Source: an uncultured Lachnospiraceae bacterium (GTDB taxonomy: Bacteria > Bacillota > Clostridia > Lachnospirales > Lachnospiraceae). From it: a stretch of DNA of 11,947 bases. Numbering within the stretch: position 1 is the stretch's first letter; each line of letters opens with the position of its first letter. Below are positions 5,550 through 11,907 of this stretch, in pieces. The position numbers and the translations under genes were made by a program. The stretch spans positions 1 through 11,947 of the forward strand of contig CACZQU010000184.1 in the NCBI GenBank assembly GCA_902783305.1. Direction: 5' to 3'. Below the pieces are notes generated by a model, which saw only the letters and a list, made by a program, of their open reading frames with translations, was not told the origin of the DNA and ran no database searches.

Positions 5550-7103
5550 ATGCTGATCAAAATCATACTTCTGCTGGCTTTCTTTTCCGTCATGGTCATT
5601 ATCGGCCTGATCTGCCGCAATAAAACTGCCGACGTCAATGGATTCGTCCTGGGCGGCCGCGCTGTAGGGCCGTGGCTGACCGCTTTCGCATATGGCACTT
5701 CTTATTTCTCTGCTGTCGTTTTTGTCGGTTATGCAGGGCAGTTTGGCTGGAAATACGGAATCGCCGCCACGTGGGCAGGTATAGGAAACGCCGTTCTCGG
5801 ATCGTTTCTTGCCTGGGTAGTTCTCGGACGCCGGACCCGTATCATGACTCAGCATCTGGATTCCGCCACCATGCCCCAGTTTTTTGAGGCACGCTTCGGA
5901 AGCACCAATCTGAAGATTGCCGCGTCCATCATCACCTTTATTTTTCTGATCCCGTATACCGCTTCCCTTTATAACGGACTTTCCCGCCTGTTTGGTATGG
6001 CCTTCAATATCGATTACTCGATCTGCGTAATTGTCATGGCCATCCTCACCGGAATCTATGTCATTGCCGGCGGATACATGGCGACCGCCATCAATGACTT
6101 CATTCAGGGTCTTATCATGCTGGTCGGCATCTGCGCGGTTATCGGAGCTGTCCTGGGCAGCCAGGGTGGATTTCTGGCCGCGCTGGACGGCCTGGGCAGA
6201 GTCACCGACGAGACCGTCTCCTCAACACCCGGGATTTTCGCTTCCTTCTTCGGACCCGATCCGGTCAACCTTCTCGGGGTTGTGATCCTGACCTCACTTG
6301 GTACCTGGGGGCTTCCGCAGATGGTTCAGAAATTCTATGCCATCAAAAGTGAGAAATCCATTTCCACCGGCACTGTCGTTTCCACCTTTTTTGCTTTTGT
6401 TGTAGCCGGCGGCTGCTATTTTCTCGGAGGCTTTGGCCGTCTTTTCTCAGATAAAATTGACATTGCCGCAAACGGATTCGACTCGGTCAATCCGACGATG
6501 TTGTCCGGTCTCCCTGATCTGCTGATCGCCATCGTCGTCATCCTTGTTCTCTCTGCTTCCATGTCAACACTTTCTTCCCTGGTGCTGACCTCCAGCTCCA
6601 CCCTGACTCTGGATCTGTTGAAGGGCCGGGTCGTCAAGGACATGGACGAGAAGAAACAGGTTACGATCATGAGAGAGCTGATCGTCGTCTTTGTCGCCAT
6701 CTCCGTCGTGATTGCCATCATTCAGTACCGCACAAATGTCACTTTTATCGCTCAGCTGATGGGTGTGTCCTGGGGAGCAATGGCCGGTGCGTTCCTTGCC
6801 CCGTTCCTCTATGGACTCTACTGGAAAAAGGCCTCCTGCGCAGGGGTCTGGTGCAGCTTCCTCTTTTCCACCATTGTCATGCTGGCCAACATGTTTGTCA
6901 GAAGCAAATTCCCGGTTCTTCTCCAGTCTCCCATCAACGCCGGAGCATTCTGCATGCTTGCCGGTCTGGTGATCGTACCGGTTATTTCCCTCTTCACTCC
7001 TAAGCCGGATAAGGATGTGGTAGAAAGCGCCTTCTCCTGCTACCAGAAGAAAGTTCTTGTCCCGCAGAGAGAAGCCTTGGGAGAAGATTCTGAAACGAAG
7101 TAA
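5550..7103 (+). CDS. Sodium:solute symporter (SSS family)
   Basis: This 517-residue integral membrane protein has about 13 hydrophobic helices and an SSS-family length. The first helix begins at the N-terminus (LIKIILLLAFFSVMVIIGLI). It is followed by the family-typical FVLGGRAVGPWLTAFAYG (residues 32-49), with the polar, glycine-rich helix 1 that binds substrate, and later by VLSASMSTLSSLVLTSSSTL, the conserved Ser/Thr-rich sodium-site helix. The C-terminal 35 or so residues are hydrophilic. SSS members use the sodium gradient to import proline, pantothenate, sialic acid, sugars or monocarboxylates; the overall pattern is closer to the PutP/PanF-like group than to sugar transporters, but the substrate cannot be fixed from sequence. 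GGGAGGT (5538-5544) supports the start. It is a one-gene unit, with a promoter before it and a hairpin terminator after it. The rhaD gene follows but is separately promoted. Confidence 0.93.
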   Translation: MLIKIILLLAFFSVMVIIGLICRNKTADVNGFVLGGRAVGPWLTAFAYGTSYFSAVVFVGYAGQFGWKYGIAATWAGIGNAVLGSFLAWVVLGRRTRIMTQHLDSATMPQFFEARFGSTNLKIAASIITFIFLIPYTASLYNGLSRLFGMAFNIDYSICVIVMAILTGIYVIAGGYMATAINDFIQGLIMLVGICAVIGAVLGSQGGFLAALDGLGRVTDETVSSTPGIFASFFGPDPVNLLGVVILTSLGTWGLPQMVQKFYAIKSEKSISTGTVVSTFFAFVVAGGCYFLGGFGRLFSDKIDIAANGFDSVNPTMLSGLPDLLIAIVVILVLSASMSTLSSLVLTSSSTLTLDLLKGRVVKDMDEKKQVTIMRELIVVFVAISVVIAIIQYRTNVTFIAQLMGVSWGAMAGAFLAPFLYGLYWKKASCAGVWCSFLFSTIVMLANMFVRSKFPVLLQSPINAGAFCMLAGLVIVPVISLFTPKPDKDVVESAFSCYQKKVLVPQREALGEDSETK

Positions 7104-7133
7104 TCCTTGCTTTGCCTTATGGCATCCCTTACG

Positions 7134-7191
7134 CCGTCTCTTCATTTCAGCCTGCGTTTCGCCGAAGCGGTCTTGAAGAGACGGATTTTTT
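7134..7191 (+). terminator. Terminator of the symporter gene (long-loop hairpin)
   Basis: CCGTCTCTTCA (7134-7144) and TGAAGAGACGG (7174-7184) form a perfect 11-bp stem, followed by A and six T residues (7186-7191). The 29-base loop is unusually long for an intrinsic terminator and contains partly self-complementary sequence (CGTTTCG, CGAAGCG), which may fold further. Confidence 0.75.
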
Positions 7192-7216
7192 CTGTCTCCT
7201 GACAGTTTCCTGACCA

Positions 7217-7279
7217 GGCAGCGATCACGGATAACCGTAAAGCCATACCGCGGAGATGGATCAGACCGTGACTGGTAAC
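7217..7279. repeat. Palindromic repeat copy 4 (left arm decayed)
   Basis: The right arm CCGTGACTGGTAAC (7266-7279) is well preserved. Of the left arm, only TCACGG (7225-7230) still pairs perfectly; the outer part has four mismatches. The core ACCGTAAAGCCATACCGCGG (7234-7253) parallels ACCGTATAGCCACGCGCGG of copy 5. Confidence 0.6.
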
Positions 7280-7317
7280 ACTGCCAGGACTGCAGGGAAA
7301 AGGAGGTACTCTGCTTA

Positions 7318-7347
7318 TTGCGCTTTATATCCTTTTTAGAGTATAAT
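7318..7347 (+). promoter_or_regulatory. Sigma-A type promoter of rhaD
   Basis: A perfect -10 box TATAAT (7342-7347) lies 18 bases after TTGCGC (7318-7323), a moderate -35 box. The leader to ATG 7397 would be about 43 bases. Confidence 0.65.
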
Positions 7348-7396
7348 ATCTATATGTAACTGACTCATCACCAGGCAAAAAAGGAGAAATCAAAGC

Positions 7397-8224
7397 ATGA
7401 ATATTCTAAATACCAGATTTGTTCGAGGTTTTGTCAAGATGGCAGACGATGGCTTCCAGCAGGGATGGCACGAACGCAACGGCGGGAATCTTTCCTATCG
7501 TCTGAAGGAAGAAGAAGTGCAGCATATCCTTCCCAGGCTTATGGACCATGGCACCTGGCAGCCTATAGGAACCAGTGTCCCGGGGCTTGCCGGGGAATAT
7601 TTCCTGGTCACCGGAAGCGGAAAATATTTCCGCAATGTTATCGTAGATCCTGAAGCCTGTATTGCCATCATTGAGCTTGACGATAAGGGAGAGAATTACC
7701 GGATCCGCTGGGGTCTCGTGGAGGGCGGCAAACCTACCAGCGAGCTTCCCGCGCATCTGATGAATCATGAGGTAAAGAAGCGGGTGACTGACGGAAAACA
7801 CCGCGTCATTTATCACGCTCACACCACAAATGTTATTGCCCTTACCTTTATTCTTCCGCTGAAGGACGAAATATTCACCCGCGAGCTCTGGGAATCCGCC
7901 ACGGAGTGTCCCGTCGTCTTCCCCGGCGGTGTCGGCGTCGTTCCCTGGATGGTGCCCGGAGGCAGAGATATTGCTGTGGCCACCAGTGCCCTTATGGAGA
8001 AGTATGACGCGGCAATCTGGGCGCATCACGGCATGTTCTGTTCCGGAGAAGACTTTGATTTGACCTTTGGTCTGATGCATACCATAGAGAAATCTGCCGA
8101 GATCCTGCTGAAGGTATACTCTGTCCGTCCGGATAAGCTTCAGACGATCACAGCCGAAAATCTCCGTGCAGTCGCCAGCAGCTTTAATGTCACTTTACCG
8201 GAAAGATTCCTGTATGAAAAATAA
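7397..8224 (+). CDS. rhaD: Rhamnulose-1-phosphate aldolase
   Basis: This 275-residue cytoplasmic class II (zinc) aldolase is close in length and in many segments to E. coli RhaD as remembered. Shared stretches include GWHERNGGNLSYRL (23-36), FLVTGSGKYFRNV (69-81), PTSELPAH (113-120), FTRELWESATECPVVFPGGV (160-179) and VPWMVPG (182-188). The presumed zinc ligands are H140, H142 (IYHAHTTN) and H211 (WAHHGMF), with catalytic E116 in SELPAH. It splits L-rhamnulose 1-phosphate into dihydroxyacetone phosphate and L-lactaldehyde, the last specific step of rhamnose breakdown. AAGGAG (7381-7386) supports the start. No rhamnose isomerase, rhamnulokinase, lactaldehyde reductase or rhamnose regulator is in the window, so the gene is detached from a usual rha operon here. 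The preceding symporter is in a different transcription unit. Other L-ketose phosphates are possible substrates. Confidence 0.94.
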   Translation: MNILNTRFVRGFVKMADDGFQQGWHERNGGNLSYRLKEEEVQHILPRLMDHGTWQPIGTSVPGLAGEYFLVTGSGKYFRNVIVDPEACIAIIELDDKGENYRIRWGLVEGGKPTSELPAHLMNHEVKKRVTDGKHRVIYHAHTTNVIALTFILPLKDEIFTRELWESATECPVVFPGGVGVVPWMVPGGRDIAVATSALMEKYDAAIWAHHGMFCSGEDFDLTFGLMHTIEKSAEILLKVYSVRPDKLQTITAENLRAVASSFNVTLPERFLYEK

Positions 8225-8227
8225 ACC

Positions 8228-8279
8228 GGATGTCTGCCATATGCCGCCATACCGGATCCCGGCGCATATGGCCGGATCC
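8228..8279. other. Long imperfect hairpin between rhaD and the next gene
   Basis: GCCATATGCCGCC (8236-8248) pairs with GGCGCATATGGC (8261-8272) with one bulged base and a 12-base loop. GGAT (8228-8231) and ATCC (8276-8279) can extend the stem. It starts three bases after the rhaD stop and ends about 16 bases before the ribosome binding site of the next gene. It has no T-run, so a role in mRNA processing, stability or differential expression of two co-transcribed genes is more likely than termination. Confidence 0.55.
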
Positions 8280-8307
8280 TTATTCCGCATTGGAAGGGAG
8301 GTGCAGT

Positions 8308-9516
8308 ATGCGGATTTCTCTCAAGGCTGTTCTGCTTACCGTTTTCATGCTTTTTTTATCTGTGTCATTGACCTCAGCCAGTGAAATCGGCATTTCACAG
8401 CAGGAATTTCTTGATCGTTATTCCAAAGCTGTGGAAGACTACAACTCTGCCTACGCCAGCACCGAAGGTGTCCGTGAGAAAAAGGCTATCGAAAAAAGCC
8501 AGCTCTCTATCACCCGTTTTTCACCCAATGATGTCCTGGAAGTCATCATCAACGGAGCGTCTGCCTTCAAGGAGCCAATGGGGAATATGATCCTTCTGAC
8601 AGATGACATAACGCGTTTTTCCACCAGCGATATTACATTGGATGTGGCAATGGCTATTTATGCCTTTGACCTTTCCTTTCAGGAGGTCCAGCAGGCGACA
8701 AAGCTGTATATGGATCTGTCTCACAGCAAAACAGGGACGATCTCACATGGAAATGTCGATTATACGATTCTCAATCAGAACGGCAACATGCTCCAGGTTG
8801 AAGCCGTCTACAGAGGTTACCGGCCGATTCTCGGCATCACACCGACACCCGGTATTGAAGCAGATCGTCCCTTAGACGGAGACGAAAGCTCCGCCCCGGA
8901 GGACGCACAAGCCCCCATCGGGACGGAAGATGAAGAAATCACTCCTGCTCCCGAACCTGAGGTTTCTCCCGCTCCCGCGGTGGATATCTCGCCCGCTCCG
9001 GAGCCTGAGCTCTCTCCTGTCCCGGTGGCAGACATCTCGCCTGCTCCGGAGCCTGAGCTCTCTCCTGCTCCCGCGGCGGACATCTCGCCCGCTCCGGAGC
9101 CTGAGCTCTCTCCTGCTCCCGCGGCAGACATCTCACCCGCTCCGGAACCTGAGCTCTCTCCCGTTCCCGCGGCGGATATTTCTCCTGCTCCGGAGCCTGA
9201 GCTCTCTCCCGTCCCCGCGGCGGATATTTCGCCTGCTCCGGAGCCTGAGCTCTCTCCTGCTCCCGCGGCAGACATCTCGCCCGTTCCGGAGCCTGAGCTC
9301 TCTCCCGTCCCCGTGGCAGACATTTCGCCTGCTCCGACGGCTGAACTCTCCCCCGCTCCCGCGGCAGATAAATCACCTATGCCGGCAGCAAGGATTTCAC
9401 CCAATCCTGCCAGGGCGGATGCGCCATCTCCTGCCGTTGGGGTAAAACCTCCTATGGCAGCCCGGCCGTCGCCAACGCCTGTAGCCGCACCACTGCCTGC
9501 TCAGCCGCGGTCATAA
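8308..9516 (+). CDS. Secreted protein of unknown function with Pro-rich 16-residue tandem repeats
   Basis: This 402-residue exported protein was not recognised. MRISLKAVLLTVFMLFLSVS and LTSA form a signal peptide, with likely cleavage after A24. Residues 25 to about 185 look like a folded, mixed-charge domain without an enzyme motif I can name. Residues 212-355 are nine copies of a 16-residue unit, consensus SPAPEPELSPAPAADI, and the last 47 residues are Pro/Ala-rich and basic. Such Pro-rich, evenly charged regions usually act as extended stalks across the cell wall, but there is no LPXTG motif, C-terminal membrane helix or wall-binding repeat. The start at 8308 is chosen because AGGGAGG (8295-8301) precedes it and a signal peptide begins exactly there; an in-frame ATG at 8230 has no ribosome binding site. 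It lies 83 bases after rhaD, possibly by read-through. Confidence 0.88.
   Translation: MRISLKAVLLTVFMLFLSVSLTSASEIGISQQEFLDRYSKAVEDYNSAYASTEGVREKKAIEKSQLSITRFSPNDVLEVIINGASAFKEPMGNMILLTDDITRFSTSDITLDVAMAIYAFDLSFQEVQQATKLYMDLSHSKTGTISHGNVDYTILNQNGNMLQVEAVYRGYRPILGITPTPGIEADRPLDGDESSAPEDAQAPIGTEDEEITPAPEPEVSPAPAVDISPAPEPELSPVPVADISPAPEPELSPAPAADISPAPEPELSPAPAADISPAPEPELSPVPAADISPAPEPELSPVPAADISPAPEPELSPAPAADISPVPEPELSPVPVADISPAPTAELSPAPAADKSPMPAARISPNPARADAPSPAVGVKPPMAARPSPTPVAAPLPAQPRS
8941..9372 (+). repeat. Nine tandem 48-bp repeats encoding a Pro-rich stalk
   Basis: Nine in-frame 48-bp units encode variants of SPAPEPELSPAPAADI. The first unit (TPAPEPEVSPAPAVDI) and last unit (SPAPTAELSPAPAADK) are the most diverged; the inner ones differ mainly by Ala/Val exchanges and silent C/T changes. 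The segment GAGCCTGAGCTCTCTCC recurs almost unchanged. The degenerate ends and uniform middle fit growth by unequal exchange or slippage. Confidence 0.93.
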
Positions 9517-9581
9517 AGGATTTCATGGGGAGTCCTGCGATGATCCGGCAAAACGGTACCATTCCGTAAGACAAATGACAA

Positions 9582-9615
9582 AAAGGCTGTGAAAAGAATT
9601 CTTTTCACAGCCTTT
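9582..9615. terminator. Bidirectional terminator, perfect 34-bp palindrome
   Basis: AAAGGCTGTGAAAA (9582-9595) and TTTTCACAGCCTTT (9602-9615) are exact reverse complements around GAATTC. The element lies between two convergent genes, the repeat protein on the + strand and the STAS gene on the - strand. On the - strand it ends in five T residues, and on the + strand in TTTATTAT, so it can stop transcription from both sides. Confidence 0.9.
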
Positions 9616-9676
9616 ATTATCTGAATAAACGCAGACCAGCATAGTCTGAAATAATCTTCTTTTTCCTCCGGATCCG

Positions 9677-9976
9677 TCACTCAATCGTCAGAATATCTGC
9701 AAAGCCCGTCACGTCAAAAATTTCCTTGACTTCCTCAGAGGCATTCCGGACAACCATACTACCCTGCTTATTCATAATTTTCTGAGCAGACAGAAGCACC
9801 CGCAAACCCGCACTGGAAATATAAGCCAGTTCTTTCATATCCATTACAAGGTCTGTCACTCCGCCCAAAGCATTCTTCAGTTCTCCCTCCAGCTGGGGAG
9901 CCGTAGTCGTGTCGAGCCTTCCCTCCAATGAGATTGTAAGCTTGTCGCCGTCCTTATTCTTCGTGATGCTCAGCAT
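9677..9976 (-). CDS. STAS-domain anti-sigma-factor antagonist (SpoIIAA/RsbV type)
   Basis: This 99-residue cytoplasmic protein is a single STAS domain of standard length. The strand-helix core AYISSAGLRVLLSAQKIM (residues 51-68) aligns with the DSSGL / DSTGL signature of SpoIIAA and RsbV. S55 falls at the position of the serine that partner kinases phosphorylate, while the usual aspartate before it is replaced by S54, as is common in the wider family. Dephosphorylated antagonists bind a serine-kinase anti-sigma factor and so free its sigma factor. No anti-sigma kinase, PP2C phosphatase or sigma factor gene is next to it, so the partner must be elsewhere and a role outside sigma control is possible. 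AGGAGG (9987-9992 on the complement) precedes the ATG by about ten bases. A good promoter lies at 10038-10066 and a terminator at 9582-9615, so it can be a one-gene unit. Confidence 0.93.
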   Translation of the reverse strand: MLSITKNKDGDKLTISLEGRLDTTTAPQLEGELKNALGGVTDLVMDMKELAYISSAGLRVLLSAQKIMNKQGSMVVRNASEEVKEIFDVTGFADILTIE

Positions 9977-10037
9977 ATTTAACTATCCTCCTGCTCAAAA
10001 TTATCCCTGTATCCAGAGTCTTAATCCTTACCCTCTT

Positions 10038-10066
10038 ATCATAAAGAGAAAAGGATATAATTTCAA
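10038..10066 (-). promoter_or_regulatory. Sigma-A type promoter of the STAS gene
   Basis: On the complementary strand TTGAAA (10066-10061) and TATGAT (10043-10038) are separated by exactly 17 bases. The -35 box overlaps the stop codon of the 49-residue ORF upstream. The leader to the ATG at 9976 would be about 55 bases. Confidence 0.7.
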
Positions 10067-10212
10067 GCTATTTTTCCATATTTTCTCAGAAACTGTCCGT
10101 CCGGCTGCCCCTCCTCAACCACGATCAGTCTGTTGTCTTCCATATACTCTCCAAAATCATCATACTCAATATGTGCATATTCGATCGAACCATAATAATT
10201 CGTCTGCATCAT
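10063..10212 (-). CDS. Small acidic protein, 49 residues, unknown
   Basis: A short ORF starts MMQTNYYGSIEYAHIEYDDF and ends FLRKYGKIA. It is rich in Tyr, Asp and Glu and has no membrane segment, signal peptide, cysteine pair or known motif. The case for it being real is the strong TAAGGAGGG sequence seven bases before the first ATG, a position otherwise empty between two genes on the same strand, and a possible extended -10 promoter at 10291-10299. It ends about 87 bases before the STAS start, so it may be co-transcribed with STAS. Against it are its small size and the lack of any recognised homologue. The second ATG, one codon later, is an equally possible start. No function is proposed. Confidence 0.6.
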   Translation of the reverse strand: MMQTNYYGSIEYAHIEYDDFGEYMEDNRLIVVEEGQPDGQFLRKYGKIA

Positions 10213-10255
10213 CCGGCCCTCCTTACGTGAAACAAAGCACAAACACCATTACCTG

Positions 10256-10273
10256 ACAGCGCCGCTGCGCTGT
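10256..10273. other. Short GC-rich hairpin after the metallo-hydrolase gene
   Basis: ACAGCGC (10256-10262) and GCGCTGT (10267-10273) form a perfect 7-bp stem with a four-base loop. It lies 36 bases past the stop of the metallo-hydrolase gene on the - strand. No solid T-run follows, so it may be a weak terminator or part of the leader of the 49-residue ORF. Confidence 0.4.
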
Positions 10274-10290
10274 GCTCTCCTGATGACCGG

Positions 10291-10299
10291 ATCATATCA
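10291..10299 (-). promoter_or_regulatory. Possible extended -10 promoter of the 49-residue ORF
   Basis: The complementary strand reads TGATATGAT, an extended -10 pattern (TGn plus TATGAT), about 80 bases before the small ORF. No good -35 box accompanies it (AGGTTG at 17 bases). Weak support only. Confidence 0.3.
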
Positions 10300-10308
10300 T
10301 ACTCACTG

Positions 10309-11175
10309 TCACACAACCTTCACATTCTCTCCCGAATGCACATATTCAAGTTTTTTCCCCATAATTCTTTTCATGGCCTCATACGCTTCCATCCCGGTAC
10401 AATGGCAGGTGATAAACCTTGTCGGGTATTGAGTCAGTTTCTTTGCCATTTCTTCGATGATAACGCGCTCATCCTCCGTATAGGCGGTTTTCTTCATCAG
10501 ATGGAACCCGCTGATCACCACATCCGGAGCGGCTTTATATTTTTCCAGGTAAGAATTCATAATATTAAGAATTCCATTATGGGCACAGCCTGAAACGAGA
10601 ATCCTCCTGTCGCTGGCTTTGATCACGAGATACTGTTCATGACGGAATTCATCCTTCATAAAGTCATTACCATTCCTGATCAGCAGCCTCCTGTTCGTAA
10701 ACGGAACCTCACAGATCCTGTGCTTTACGGTAAAAAGCTCCAGCTCATCATCGATCCTGAAATCCCCGTCAACCGTCACAATCTGGTGAAGATGTGGTAT
10801 CTGTTTATCTATGCCGATATATCTGAAGCGTTCTCCCTTCGCATCTTCGCCGTCATCGGCATAGTACTCTCTGTCCGCTGTCTTCTGCATATAAATCTTT
10901 GCCTGGTCGTTGAGTCCCGTAAAAGGCATGATGCCTCCGGAATGGTCATAATGCCCATGGCTCAGTACAACCGTGTCAACCCTGCCAAGGTCGATGCCAA
11001 GTCTCAGCGCGTTTCGCAGCGTCTCCCCGGAAGGTCCCAGATCAACCAGCAGCTTGTGAGAACCGGTTTCCATATAAAAGGACAATCCATGCGCAGGTAC
11101 ACATCCGCCCACTCCTTCCGTATTCTCAATAAGGTTAACGATCTTCATTTCTTCCAGCCTTTTTTCGTCTGGCAT
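10309..11175 (-). CDS. Metallo-beta-lactamase-fold hydrolase (COG1237-like)
   Basis: This is a cytoplasmic MBL-fold protein of 288 residues. The metal-binding motif SHGHYDHSGG (72-81) is followed by further ligand histidines in SGCAHNG (195-201) and probably FHL (224-226) and TCHCTG (256-261). The CAHNG and CHCTG forms and the N-terminal NLIENTEGVGG are typical of the group related to the archaeal dihydropterin ribofuranosylaminobenzene phosphate synthase, often annotated simply as MBL-fold metallo-hydrolase in bacteria. Its bacterial substrate is unknown. The start is uncertain: ATG 11175 is 16 bases after the flavodoxin stop with only a weak CAGGCAG site, whereas ATG 11148 would start the protein at MKIVNLIENT, where family members usually begin, after AAAGGCTGGAAG. 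It is the second gene of an operon with the flavodoxin. Confidence 0.9.
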   Translation of the reverse strand: MPDEKRLEEMKIVNLIENTEGVGGCVPAHGLSFYMETGSHKLLVDLGPSGETLRNALRLGIDLGRVDTVVLSHGHYDHSGGIMPFTGLNDQAKIYMQKTADREYYADDGEDAKGERFRYIGIDKQIPHLHQIVTVDGDFRIDDELELFTVKHRICEVPFTNRRLLIRNGNDFMKDEFRHEQYLVIKASDRRILVSGCAHNGILNIMNSYLEKYKAAPDVVISGFHLMKKTAYTEDERVIIEEMAKKLTQYPTRFITCHCTGMEAYEAMKRIMGKKLEYVHSGENVKVV

Positions 11176-11191
11176 AGCTGCACTGCCTGAT

Positions 11192-11665
11192 TCATAAACT
11201 GTCTGCCCAGGATTTCAGTTCCTCCACAGAAGCATCACTCCTGAAGCGTTTTCCGTCGGCAACAGCTGCCCCTTTGGCAAGAGCCTGCAGGTTTTCAGCC
11301 GTTTCACCAAGACCGCTGCCGCCGGAGGTCGCAAACGGAATAACTGTTTTCCCGCTGAAATCATAGCTCTCCATAAAGGTATCGATGATCGAGGGCTCAC
11401 GGTACCACCAGATCGGGAATCCGACAAATACCACATCATATTCCGCCATGTTCTCCACCCTGCCTGCAATCGCCGGGCGGGAGCCGGCGTCATTCATCTC
11501 AACAGAGCTTCTGCTGTGTTCATCCTTCCAGTTCAGATCCTCCTCCGTATAAAGCTGCTCCGGAACGATTTCGAACAGATCCGCCTGCGCAGCCTTTGCC
11601 AGATTCTCCGCTATACTTTTTGTTGTTCCGCCCGCGCTGAAATATGCTACCAATGTCTTTGCCAT
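11192..11665 (-). CDS. Flavodoxin
   Basis: This 157-residue cytoplasmic FMN protein has flavodoxin length. The FMN-phosphate loop is FSAGGTTKSIAE (residues 9-20) after a beta strand (TLVAYFS). The two isoalloxazine-contact loops are VGFPIWWYREP (81-91) and FATSGGSGLG (111-120). The WW and SGGSGLG forms match the long-known Flavodoxin_4-like group of Firmicutes that is often annotated flavodoxin or flavodoxin family protein. It would carry one- or two-electron transfers or act as a quinone/flavin reductase partner. The start is supported by AAAGGAGAT on the complement eight to sixteen bases upstream. It is the first gene of a two-gene - strand unit with the metallo-hydrolase 16 bases further on. 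Whether that hydrolase is its partner is not known. Confidence 0.93.
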   Translation of the reverse strand: MAKTLVAYFSAGGTTKSIAENLAKAAQADLFEIVPEQLYTEEDLNWKDEHSRSSVEMNDAGSRPAIAGRVENMAEYDVVFVGFPIWWYREPSIIDTFMESYDFSGKTVIPFATSGGSGLGETAENLQALAKGAAVADGKRFRSDASVEELKSWADSL

Positions 11666-11781
11666 GATGATCTCCTTTCATCTTCCATCTGCGTATGTCA
11701 GGTAAGATTTACGATTTTCTGCTGTAACTGCTGGTTGTTATCAGGTTTCTGATTCACAGGCTTATCGTGTCTATCGTAGTT

Positions 11782-11790
11782 ATTGTATCA
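11782..11790 (-). promoter_or_regulatory. Possible extended -10 promoter of the flavodoxin unit
   Basis: The complementary strand reads TGATACAAT, which is TGn followed by TACAAT, close to consensus. The -35 region at 17 bases (TTTCTA) is poor, as is allowed for extended -10 promoters. The leader to the ATG at 11665 would be about 110 bases. Confidence 0.4.
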
Positions 11791-11849
11791 TGAACTCACT
11801 GAAATAGAAAGGTAATCCAGGAAGATCATATGCCTTATACCCAGTCGTT

Positions 11850-11907
11850 GTTACTGTTCACGGAACCGTATAGCCACGCGCGGGAAGGTTAGACCTTGAA
11901 TAGTAAC
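11850..11907. repeat. Palindromic repeat copy 5 (best preserved)
   Basis: The left arm GTTACTGTTCACGG (11850-11863) pairs with the right arm CCTTGAATAGTAAC (11894-11907) with twelve Watson-Crick pairs, one G-T pair and one mismatch. Inside, AACC (11864-11867) can pair with GGTT (11887-11890). The outer flanks CAGTCGTTGTTAC (11842-11854) and CAGTTGTTGTTAC (11908-11920) are direct repeats differing at one base. It is used as the reference for the other copies. Confidence 0.75.

Noticed and set aside
5237..5855. Two - strand open frames over the gap before the symporter gene
   Set aside because: They run across a terminator, a repeat and a promoter and into the symporter gene, with no start signals.
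8230..8307. Earlier in-frame start of the repeat protein at 8230
   Set aside because: There is no ribosome binding site, the sequence is a hairpin, and the signal peptide begins exactly at 8308 after AGGGAGG.
8817..9404. Long frames on the - strand across the 48-bp repeats
   Set aside because: Low-complexity Gly/Ser/Ala and Arg/Glu translations are the expected by-products of a repeat whose period is a multiple of three; the + frame has the signal peptide and start signals.
9909..10256. 115-codon + strand frame over the STAS upstream region
   Set aside because: It overlaps the STAS gene, its promoter and the 49-residue ORF with a strong ribosome binding site on the other strand; it has no start signal of its own.
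954..11907. CRISPR array made of the recurring palindromes
   Set aside because: The copies are kilobases apart, diverged and separated by genes; there are no regular spacers and no cas genes.
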